Shown: piece after piece, positions 1 through 6,842 of the stretch
Numbering within the stretch: the first letter of the stretch is position 1
Layout of the letters: every line of letters begins with the position of its first letter
NCBI GenBank assembly: GCA_020634375.1
Contig: JACKBX010000006.1
Coordinates: 1-64,000 of the forward strand
Length of the DNA: 64,000 nucleotides
Origin: Ardenticatenaceae bacterium
GTDB taxonomy: Bacteria > Chloroflexota > Anaerolineae > Promineifilales > Promineifilaceae
Reading direction: 5' to 3'
Program-made: the position numbers and the translations under genes
Notes under the pieces: generated by a model
Databases searched by the model: none
Told to the model about the DNA's origin: nothing
What the model saw: only the letters and a program-made list of their open reading frames with translations

Positions 1-720
1 GATGCGGTTGTGGCAAGTAATGCAATCCACACGTTCCAAAAATTGTCCGGCGACATCATCAGGCGTTAAACCAGAGGCAATATCATAATACTCCGTGACA
101 CTACCATCATCGTTGACCACACGCACATAAGGAATATCTTGTTCCAAATAATCGGTAGCCAAATACCAGACCTCATTTTCAACATGCCAATGAATGCCAC
201 GCCCCAAACCTTCACGCTTGCTGCCGCCACCCGTTTTTAAGACAAGGAAAATGCTCTCCTTTGTATTTGCCTGATCACTCTCATAGCTCTGAATTTCACG
301 CAAACTGTCATCCGAAAATTTCTCTGGGAAATGGCACGTTTCGCAAGATTCCCGCGCCGGCCGCATGGCACGAGAAAAGATAGGAAATTCATAATCCTGT
401 GTCAATGTCAGATAAACGTGCCGTAAATCACCGGCCTTTCGTGAAAACTGCGTTGTCACCACATCACGGCCAATATGGCATTCTACGCAGGCCACCCGCG
501 CATGAGGTGATCGCTGATAAGCGCTGTACTCTGGCGGCATTGTATGACAAGTCGTCCCACAAAATTCCGAAGAATTTGTGTATGTCCAGCCATAAACCGT
601 GCCAGAAATAATGCCAATGGTAAGTATGCCTAAGATGATAAAAGGCAAAGCCCGTATCCATATCGAGGTTCCAGCCGGAGGAAAGAAAAACCGTTTGAGA
701 GCGGAAAATAATCTACGCAT
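1..720 (-). CDS. NapC/NirT-like membrane-anchored cytochrome c (C-terminus outside window)
   Basis: The frame is open from an ATG at 720 to the window edge (240 residues, no stop), so the C-terminus is missing. A hydrophobic anchor spans about residues 21-41, followed by haem motifs at C54-H59 (CGTTCH), C78-H82 (CVECH), C126-H130 (CETCH) and C233-H237 (CITCH). The anchor plus closely following haems fits NapC/NirT/NrfH-type quinol dehydrogenases, which pass electrons from the membrane quinol pool to a soluble multiheme partner. The first motif has three residues between the cysteines instead of two, followed by T-M as in NrfH-type haem 1. The RBS AGAGG lies nine bases before the ATG. It lies just downstream of the octaheme lipoprotein gene on the same strand, its likely partner. 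Substrate unknown. Confidence 0.8.
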   Translation of the reverse strand, partial: MRRLFSALKRFFFPPAGTSIWIRALPFIILGILTIGIISGTVYGWTYTNSSEFCGTTCHTMPPEYSAYQRSPHARVACVECHIGRDVVTTQFSRKAGDLRHVYLTLTQDYEFPIFSRAMRPARESCETCHFPEKFSDDSLREIQSYESDQANTKESIFLVLKTGGGSKREGLGRGIHWHVENEVWYLATDYLEQDIPYVRVVNDDGSVTEYYDIASGLTPDDVAGQFLERVDCITCHNRI

Positions 721-789
721 AATCATTTACCTCTTTTATCATGAACATTTGCTTGACAAGGTTTAGTTGCCCTCAGAGAAATTAGCATG

Positions 790-2049
790 TTATGGCGTGG
801 GCGTTGCCGTTGCTTCAGGTTCAGGGGTAGGTGATGGTTCTGGCGTTGGCGTGGGCGGCGTATGATAACCACTTGCTACATTTGCCAACGTCTGCAAATC
901 TAGATCAGGCGCATATTCGCCATTATGGCAATGTTTGCAGGCATAAGAAAGCGTGATGTAGGGCATTTCTTGAGTGCCATCAGCCGAAAATTGTGGCGCA
1001 TCAGGGTTTGGATTAATTGAAAATTGATGCGTATGCAAATCCCCGGTGAAGGTCTCTAAATTACCTTGAGCAGAAAGACCCATTGGCGGCATGTGGCAGT
1101 CGGTGCAATCTACCCCTAAGTGTTTGCGGTTGTTTTGCACAGCATCTTCTTGCCAGTGACACGATTCGCATTGCTGCATGATGCCGCCGGTAGGATTCAC
1201 GGTTTCGTCGGGATACAAAACACTACTGTGAGGATCGTGACAGGTGACGCAGGAGAGGGCAAAGTGTTTGCTATTGTAGAAACCATCGTAGTGGACATAT
1301 TGTTGTTCAAAGCCATCGGCGGCGTCTATAACGGCCGTTTCCTCCCGCGAATGACAATGCCCACACAACTGCGATGACCGATCCACACGCATTGCCACCC
1401 CATACGGGTCAGCCGCATGGCGGCTGCCAGGGCCATGACATGCTTCACACTGCACACCGCTGAAAGCCCATGTACCCGCCACCCCCTCCAAATTATCCTG
1501 ATGTCCTTGTGGCGCATATCCAGTTGTGTGGCAGCGTGCGCAATCAAAGATTTCTTGTTCTGCAACGTGCCCAGCCACCCATCCAGCATCTGCGTCCACA
1601 TCTTCATTGGCAAAGTTATATTGTGTAAGAGCCTCTACATCACCGGCAACAAGATAACCATCATTACCCACAAACCTGGCCTTCCAGCCAAATCCCCCAA
1701 TGACAAAAGCAATATCAGACCAAGCATATCCTTCTGGCGGTTCAGAAACACCACCAGTGACATCATCATAGGGGAACTGCGGTTGCGTGTCTTCTATTTC
1801 TTTGAGGGCATTAGGGTGGGCGGATAAATTGAATCGGGCATAAATGTCTTCATGGCAATCGCCACAGGTTTCTGCGCCAATATACGTTTGGCTGGCAGTA
1901 GCATCCTCACCGGCCGGGCCTACCGGCCCCATTGGCCCCGACGCACCGGCTGGCCCCACTGGCCCTTCTGGCCCCGTTTGCCCGCGACAGGCAACTAATA
2001 AGACGACAAACAATAAGAGAAAGCCTTTGGAAATCGTTTTGAAGCTCAT
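790..2049 (-). CDS. Octaheme c-type cytochrome lipoprotein with collagen-like segment
   Basis: The 419-residue product starts with a lipoprotein signal ending LLVAC (acylated Cys21). A Gly-X-Y collagen-like stretch of about eight triplets follows (residues 25-48). Eight CXXCH haem motifs begin at C62, C170, C201, C229, C267, C294, C315 and C371. The tail (about 393-419) is Pro/Thr/Glu rich and probably extended. The haem region resembles cytochrome c554-type multihaem proteins, but I cannot assign a substrate. It is probably extracytoplasmic and membrane tethered, with the collagen-like part as a stalk. It is co-directional with the downstream NapC-like gene (70 bp gap) and divergent from the octaheme/NrfD operon. 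A Gly-X-Y stalk joined to a multihaem domain is unusual. Confidence 0.85.
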   Translation of the reverse strand: MSFKTISKGFLLLFVVLLVACRGQTGPEGPVGPAGASGPMGPVGPAGEDATASQTYIGAETCGDCHEDIYARFNLSAHPNALKEIEDTQPQFPYDDVTGGVSEPPEGYAWSDIAFVIGGFGWKARFVGNDGYLVAGDVEALTQYNFANEDVDADAGWVAGHVAEQEIFDCARCHTTGYAPQGHQDNLEGVAGTWAFSGVQCEACHGPGSRHAADPYGVAMRVDRSSQLCGHCHSREETAVIDAADGFEQQYVHYDGFYNSKHFALSCVTCHDPHSSVLYPDETVNPTGGIMQQCESCHWQEDAVQNNRKHLGVDCTDCHMPPMGLSAQGNLETFTGDLHTHQFSINPNPDAPQFSADGTQEMPYITLSYACKHCHNGEYAPDLDLQTLANVASGYHTPPTPTPEPSPTPEPEATATPTP

Positions 2050-2492
2050 GATGCACCTTCCGTATATGAGTATGACGGTTAATAAACTCGCTGGCTGCTC
2101 TCGTTAAAGCGGCCAGTACGTTACAAAAAAGGCAACAAGGCTCCCGGCTTTTACTCGTACAGCGACCTATAGATGATGAGGTAACTAACCCATCAAACAA
2201 ATGGGGATGTTACCTGGTCTTGGTCGTGTTCAGTTGATTGTTATTGATAGTATCGGGTAAATCCCTCATATACATGCATATTGACGTAGGTAAGAGACCG
2301 CATGGAACCGCCAATGAGGGATGTGTTTTTGTGGTTAAGGGCGCTTATCTTTCATGAGCGCAATATAAGTAAAGATTATATACCCATCACAAAAATGAGC
2401 AAAGCCCCCGATTTACGGCCGTATCCCACCCGCCTAAACTAACAATTGAAGATATTACTCGAAAAATATGTTACCTGAAAAGGAGGTACATA
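2050..2492. other. Divergent intergenic region between the cytochrome operons
   Basis: This 443 bp spacer separates the minus-strand lipoprotein cytochrome from the plus-strand cytochrome operon, so it should hold both promoters. I see no convincing -35/-10 pair. One ACGGCCGT palindrome lies at 2415-2422, one of the few non-coding copies. No convincing gene is visible on either strand. Confidence 0.5.
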
Positions 2493-2606
2493 ATGCAACC
2501 CATACTCGTCATGATTGGTTTATTTGTTATTCGGATTGCCGTTCCCGTTGCCATCGTGCTCTATTTGGGAGCGCGGCAAGAACGACATTGCGACGCAGCA
2601 TTCTAA
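2493..2606 (+). CDS. 37-residue single-span membrane protein
   Basis: A short ORF of 37 codons begins with ATG 8 bases after a near-perfect Shine-Dalgarno (AAGGAGG at 2480-2486). The product is one hydrophobic helix (about residues 3-25) with a short basic tail (GARQERH). Its N-terminal part (VMIGLFVIRIAVP) resembles that of the small membrane protein encoded at 5776 (VMIGLFALRCVVP), at the other end of the same gene set, so the two may be related. It lies 119 bp before the octaheme cytochrome gene on the same strand. A role as a small subunit or assembly factor of the NrfD complex is inference. The strong RBS and the similarity to the second protein are the reasons for calling it. Confidence 0.6.
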   Translation: MQPILVMIGLFVIRIAVPVAIVLYLGARQERHCDAAF

Positions 2607-2725
2607 CGGCCGTAACCTCAAACGCTCTCCGATTGACCCAGAGAAAAACAGTCGGATGATCGTTCAAGGAGGATTCCGCACAGTTACCAGCCAGTAACAC
2701 AAGATTCAACCCCTAGGAGAGGCTC

Positions 2726-3706
2726 ATGCTATCACATTGGAAAAAATTCATCATCGTAACCGGCTTTGCTGCGCTGTTGGTTTTTGTAACCGTAACAGCT
2801 AGCAAAGCCATGCCGCTTGCCCAAGTGCCCTTGCCAGATGATTGTCAGGAATGCCATGAAAGCATTCAACAGCATTGGGAAGAAAGCGCACATGGACAAG
2901 CCGTCACCGATCCGATATTTCAGGAAGCCTGGTTGAATGCCGGAAGCCCAGTGGACTGTTTGGCTTGCCACACCACTGGCTTTGATGCAGAAACAGGAAC
3001 CTGGGAAGAGGATGGTATTACTTGTGCCGCGTGTCACCAACTGCCTGACAACAGCAGCCATCACCCAGAACAAGTCATGCCCACCGATGTTTCATCACGG
3101 GCGTGTGGCACGTGTCACGTAGACACCCATGCTGAATGGCAGGTTAGCGAACACAGCCAAAGCGAAATGGCCTGCAATCGCTGCCACAACCCACATACGA
3201 CTGAACTCAAAACCGGCAGCGTACAGGAATTGTGTATTGCTTGTCATAATGAAGAATCGTATTTTTATGAATTTACAGCTCACGCTGCTGAGGGGCTGCT
3301 TTGTACAGACTGCCACTTGAATGTCTCCGACACCGAATTGGGCGAGGGACACGGCCGACGGGAACATACATTCCAGGTTGATTTGGCTACTTGCAATCAA
3401 TGCCACGATCAGGAAATGCACGCGCCGATGGTGACTGATTCAGCAATGAGCGAGATTGGCATGGCAGATACGACGGCCGTTTCCGCCACAGAGGTCTCTT
3501 GCGAACAACTATTTGCCACTGATTCTGTTGTCCATACCGCACAATCCGGCGTGGCCTATGCCGCCGAGCCATACCTCACCAGCCAGCCAGCCAGCGCCAA
3601 CGGCCCCCTCACTTATCTGGTTCCGGCTGGGTTTGGCCTCATCTTTGGCATGATGCTGGCCCCTTGGGTTGAAGGTATCTATCGCCGTCGCCGCGGTGGG
3701 CGCTAA
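2726..3706 (+). CDS. Octaheme c-type cytochrome with C-terminal membrane anchor
   Basis: The product has 326 residues. An N-terminal signal segment (about 8-28) is followed by eight CXXCH motifs starting at C40, C78, C100, C127, C150, C170, C193 and C223. Residues 235-290 form a haem-free linker, then a membrane helix (about 292-315) and an Arg-rich end (RRRRGGR) that should stay in the cytoplasm. The haem domain therefore lies outside, fixed at the C-terminus. It is followed after 14 bp by a 4x[4Fe-4S] protein and then NrfD, the order seen in quinone-linked complexes such as Nrf, Qrc and alternative complex III relatives. It is likely the electron entry or exit subunit of that complex. RBS AGGAGAGG precedes the ATG. 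Confidence 0.85.
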   Translation: MLSHWKKFIIVTGFAALLVFVTVTASKAMPLAQVPLPDDCQECHESIQQHWEESAHGQAVTDPIFQEAWLNAGSPVDCLACHTTGFDAETGTWEEDGITCAACHQLPDNSSHHPEQVMPTDVSSRACGTCHVDTHAEWQVSEHSQSEMACNRCHNPHTTELKTGSVQELCIACHNEESYFYEFTAHAAEGLLCTDCHLNVSDTELGEGHGRREHTFQVDLATCNQCHDQEMHAPMVTDSAMSEIGMADTTAVSATEVSCEQLFATDSVVHTAQSGVAYAAEPYLTSQPASANGPLTYLVPAGFGLIFGMMLAPWVEGIYRRRRGGR

Positions 3707-3720
3707 GGAGAAGTGACATC

Positions 3721-4521
3721 ATGACAGCAACAACTCTCAAACGACGTGACTTCCTCAAAATTGGCGCAGCCGGACTGGCGACAACGGCCGTTGCCGCAGG
3801 CATGACCCGCAAACAACACGGCGCTGCCGACACAGCCGAAACCAGCCCGCACCGTTGGGCAATGGTCATCGACCAATCCAAGTGTACCGGCTGTGAATAT
3901 TGCACAATGGCTTGCCGCGCAAATAACGATGTATCCCCCGACATCAGTTGGACACGCGTCATCCAATTAGAATCCGAAGGCACAAAAGACGTATTTTTGC
4001 CCATTCCCTGTATGCAGTGTGGCGACGCCCCCTGCGTTCACATTTGTCCCGTGTCCGCCAACTACCAGCGCCCCGATGGCATCGTGATGATGGACTACGA
4101 CCGCTGCATTGGCTGCCGCTACTGCGAAATGGCCTGCCCTTACGGCGCTCGTTCCTTCAATTGGGAAACCTTTGAGGGTGAAAACCCCGCTGTTCCCACC
4201 TGGGGCCAGCCCGAAGTAGAACGACGTCCACGCGGCGTTGTAGAAAAATGCTCCTTCTGTTACCAGCGCATTGATCGCGGGTTGGCGCAAGGGCTGACCC
4301 CCGGCGTAGACCCTGCGGCCACACCGGCCTGTGTGATGGCTTGCCCCACCGGCGCACGCATGTTCGGCGATTTGAACGACCCGAACTCGATTGTGAGCCA
4401 GGCATTGGCCGAAAATCCATCTTACCGTTTGCGCGAAGACCTGGGCACAGACCCCCGCGTTTACTACTTGCCTGTTCGAGACACCAATAAGGAGGGCGTA
4501 ACATGTTCAAACAACGCCTAA
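3721..4521 (+). CDS. Tat-exported 4x[4Fe-4S] ferredoxin subunit (NrfC/DsrO-like)
   Basis: The 266-residue protein begins with a twin-arginine signal (RRDFLKIGAAG, residues 8-18), so it is probably exported folded. Sixteen cysteines form four cluster sites: C55/C58/C61/C65, C97/C100/C105/C109, C129/C132/C135/C139 and C177/C180/C204/C208. This is the layout of NrfC, DsrO, TtrB and the iron-sulfur subunits of molybdopterin and NrfD complexes. It should carry electrons between the octaheme cytochrome upstream and the NrfD membrane subunit downstream, whose gene overlaps its 3' end by 19 bp in another frame, suggesting coupled translation. No catalytic molybdopterin subunit is present in the window. 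Confidence 0.9.
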   Translation: MTATTLKRRDFLKIGAAGLATTAVAAGMTRKQHGAADTAETSPHRWAMVIDQSKCTGCEYCTMACRANNDVSPDISWTRVIQLESEGTKDVFLPIPCMQCGDAPCVHICPVSANYQRPDGIVMMDYDRCIGCRYCEMACPYGARSFNWETFEGENPAVPTWGQPEVERRPRGVVEKCSFCYQRIDRGLAQGLTPGVDPAATPACVMACPTGARMFGDLNDPNSIVSQALAENPSYRLREDLGTDPRVYYLPVRDTNKEGVTCSNNA

Positions 4522-5750
4522 CTACACTAGCTAAACCATTTACCTGGTGGGTTATCTTTTTAGTCGTCCTAATCATCTCTGGGCTGGGAGCCGCAGCGCT
4601 GATCTTCATTCGCGGATTGGTTGTCACCAATCTCACAGACCTCGTTCCTTGGGGACTATGGATTTCTATTGACCTATCGTCCATCGCTCTGGGTGCGGGA
4701 GCCTTTCTTTTGTCGGCGGCCGTGTATTTGCTGAAGATTAAACGTTTGCAGCCGGTGGCACGCACGGCCGTTTTCATCGGTCTCATCGGTTACAGCATGG
4801 CCGTCATGACCCTGCTGCTCGACATTGGCCGCCCCGACCGCTTTTGGCACGCCGTCGCCTTTTGGAACGTCCATTCACCCCTGTGGGAAGTGACCATGTG
4901 CGTCACCTTCTACCTCACCGTCCTCGTCTTAGAAGTGCTGCCCATGTTCGGCGGCAGCGATTGGATGCAAGAACGCTGGCCCAATCTGGCCGAAAAACTG
5001 CAAAGCATCCACCACTTTGCTCCCATTTTTGCCGTCATCGGCCTGGGGTTGTCCTTGTTGCACCAATCTTCACTCGGCGCAACCTACGGTGTCCTCAAGG
5101 CCCGCCCCATCTGGTATCGGCCTGGGCTGCCCGTCCTCTTCATCGTTTCGGCAATGGCCGCTGGCCCGGCAATGACCGTCCTGGCTTCCCATATTGCCGG
5201 TCGTTTGACACCTCGTGCCATTATCAAGCCGGAACTGCTTGATCAAGTTTCTAAATTTGTGGGATGGGTGTTGGTTGCTTACCTGTACTTGCGTTTTTGG
5301 GACGTATTGGCAATGAGCTACACCTACGAACCGGCTCGCACTGAAGGCTTGAACATGCTCACGCAAGGCCCATTGGCACTTAACTTCTGGATGGGTGAAA
5401 TATTCCTCGGCATTTTACTGCCCATGATCATTCTGCTGAGTGATCGTTTGCGTAGTCAGCAGCGGCTGCATTTGCTGGCCCTGTTCTTGATTGTTGGTGG
5501 GTTGGTGGCTTACCGGTGGGATACAAATATGGTGGGGCAGTTGGTGGTATTCAACTATTTGCCGCAAGGACTGACGCCGCAATATACGCGTTACATTCCC
5601 TCTTTGGTGGAAATTGCGGCTGGCGCTGGCGTCATTGCTTATGGTTTGTTGGCCTTTACGCTGGGTGTACGTTACCTGAAAGTGGTCAATCATGAAGATG
5701 TTGCTGAAGAGGATGTGCCTGTGCCACAAGTTGTGATGGCAGGCGATTGA
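4503..5750 (+). CDS. nrfD: NrfD/PsrC-family quinone-interacting membrane subunit
   Basis: The product is a 415-residue integral membrane protein with about eight to ten hydrophobic spans and the family character of NrfD/PsrC/ActC: repeated long helices and a conserved LGAGAFLLSAAVYLL segment in the second span. It exchanges electrons with menaquinone and hands them to, or takes them from, the iron-sulfur subunit. The start codon lies inside the preceding ferredoxin gene, with AAGGAGGG just upstream. The protein lacks the fusions typical of DmsC. Together with the octaheme cytochrome and the ferredoxin it makes a three-gene quinone oxidoreductase core. The terminal donor or acceptor cannot be read from the sequence. 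Confidence 0.9.
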   Translation: MFKQRLTTLAKPFTWWVIFLVVLIISGLGAAALIFIRGLVVTNLTDLVPWGLWISIDLSSIALGAGAFLLSAAVYLLKIKRLQPVARTAVFIGLIGYSMAVMTLLLDIGRPDRFWHAVAFWNVHSPLWEVTMCVTFYLTVLVLEVLPMFGGSDWMQERWPNLAEKLQSIHHFAPIFAVIGLGLSLLHQSSLGATYGVLKARPIWYRPGLPVLFIVSAMAAGPAMTVLASHIAGRLTPRAIIKPELLDQVSKFVGWVLVAYLYLRFWDVLAMSYTYEPARTEGLNMLTQGPLALNFWMGEIFLGILLPMIILLSDRLRSQQRLHLLALFLIVGGLVAYRWDTNMVGQLVVFNYLPQGLTPQYTRYIPSLVEIAAGAGVIAYGLLAFTLGVRYLKVVNHEDVAEEDVPVPQVVMAGD

Positions 5751-5775
5751 ACTTTGATATTGAGAATGAAGGTGC

Positions 5776-6156
5776 ATGATGAATGAATTTCAGGCAACGG
5801 CCGTCATGATAGGGCTTTTTGCTCTGCGATGCGTAGTGCCTCTATTGATGACGGCGGCGCTGGGCTATCTCATGAATCGTTTGGTTGACCGGTGGGAAGC
5901 TGAGGATGAGCGGCAAATGGAGATGGCAACTGCTGAGCCGAAACCAGAAGTGGTAACGGCCGTTCCCGCCACCAAAAAACCATCACTGCCTGCACTCCCC
6001 TGCTGGCTCACCCGCAAATGCGATCCGGCACGCCGTGATAATTGTCCGGCATACCAGCATCGTGCCACTCCTTGTTGGGCCACCCGTCAGCAATTTGAAG
6101 GCACACTGCCTGCTGATTGCCCTGGTTGCCCCATTTACCAACAGGCACACGCCTGA
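5776..6156 (+). CDS. Small membrane protein with Cys-rich C-terminal domain
   Basis: The 126-residue product has one membrane span (about residues 8-34, with a Cys inside), a charged Glu-rich linker, and a C-terminal domain with six Cys in the pattern PCW-KC-NC-PCW-DC-GC. These could bind a metal or iron-sulfur cluster, or be redox active. I do not recognise the family. It is the last gene of the octaheme/ferredoxin/NrfD operon, 25 bp after nrfD and just before a strong terminator. Its N-terminus resembles the 37-residue protein at 2493. Start: ATG at 5776 or 5779; both follow GAAGG. An accessory or assembly role for the complex is inferred from position only. Confidence 0.7.
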   Translation: MMNEFQATAVMIGLFALRCVVPLLMTAALGYLMNRLVDRWEAEDERQMEMATAEPKPEVVTAVPATKKPSLPALPCWLTRKCDPARRDNCPAYQHRATPCWATRQQFEGTLPADCPGCPIYQQAHA

Positions 6157-6158
6157 CG

Positions 6159-6190
6159 AAAAAAGCCGGACAATTTGTCCGGCTTTTTTT
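6159..6190. terminator. Bidirectional intrinsic terminator
   Basis: A stem of about nine base pairs (AGCCGGACA with TGTCCGGCT, tiny loop) is flanked by A-run and T-run, so it works for the plus-strand cytochrome operon and for the converging response-regulator gene, whose stop codon lies in its edge. Confidence 0.9.
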
Positions 6191-6842
6191 ATTCTTCCAG
6201 GTCAATTAGCCCCTTCTTAATCGCATATTTCACCAGGTCAATGCGGCTGTGCATATTCAGCTTACGCATGATATTTTCCCGATGACGATCTACCGTTTTA
6301 ACGCTGATCACCAACTTTTCACCAATCTCTGCATTTGTCAGCCCTTCGGCAATTAACACCAGTACCTCTTGCTCGCGCGGTGTGAGCACATCCCCGCTTT
6401 CTTCTTCCTCTTCATCTCGATATAAGTAATCTTTTACCAGCCGGGCCGCTAGAGACGGGTACAGAAAAACCCCGCCCTGGCTGACTGTGCGAATGGCTGT
6501 GACTAATTCATCCGGCGCGGCTCGTTTGGGGACATAGCCAGAAGCTCCCGCTTTCAGCATTTCAAAAAAATACTGGTCGTCTTCGTACATGGTGAGCGCG
6601 AGAACGGCCGTTTCCGGCACACCTTCCTTAATCAATCGCGTCGCTTCAATGCCATTCATATCCGGCATTTCCACATCCATCAACACCACATTGGGTCGCA
6701 AATCCTGTGTTTTAGCCACCGCTTCCTCGCCGGACTCCACCTCGGCCACAATCTCCATGTCCGACTGCGCTTGCAGCAGCATCCGAATCCCTGAGCGTAC
6801 AAGCGCATGATCATCAACCAGCATTAACTTGATCTTCGGCAT
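6189..6842 (-). CDS. NarL/LuxR-family response regulator
   Basis: The 217-residue protein has a receiver domain (residues 4-120) with acidic pair D10-D11, phosphoacceptor D56 (VVLMDVEMPD), switch Thr83 and conserved K106, then an acidic linker (EEEEESGD) and a LuxR-type helix-turn-helix (about 152-215; LTPREQEVLVLIAEGLTNAEI). It should bind DNA after phosphorylation by the histidine kinase encoded directly upstream, whose 3' end it overlaps by 29 bp. Its position beside the multihaem/NrfD operon suggests a NarL-like role in controlling respiration genes; this is inference. The gene converges on that operon and shares its terminator. Confidence 0.93.
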   Translation of the reverse strand: MPKIKLMLVDDHALVRSGIRMLLQAQSDMEIVAEVESGEEAVAKTQDLRPNVVLMDVEMPDMNGIEATRLIKEGVPETAVLALTMYEDDQYFFEMLKAGASGYVPKRAAPDELVTAIRTVSQGGVFLYPSLAARLVKDYLYRDEEEEESGDVLTPREQEVLVLIAEGLTNAEIGEKLVISVKTVDRHRENIMRKLNMHSRIDLVKYAIKKGLIDLEE

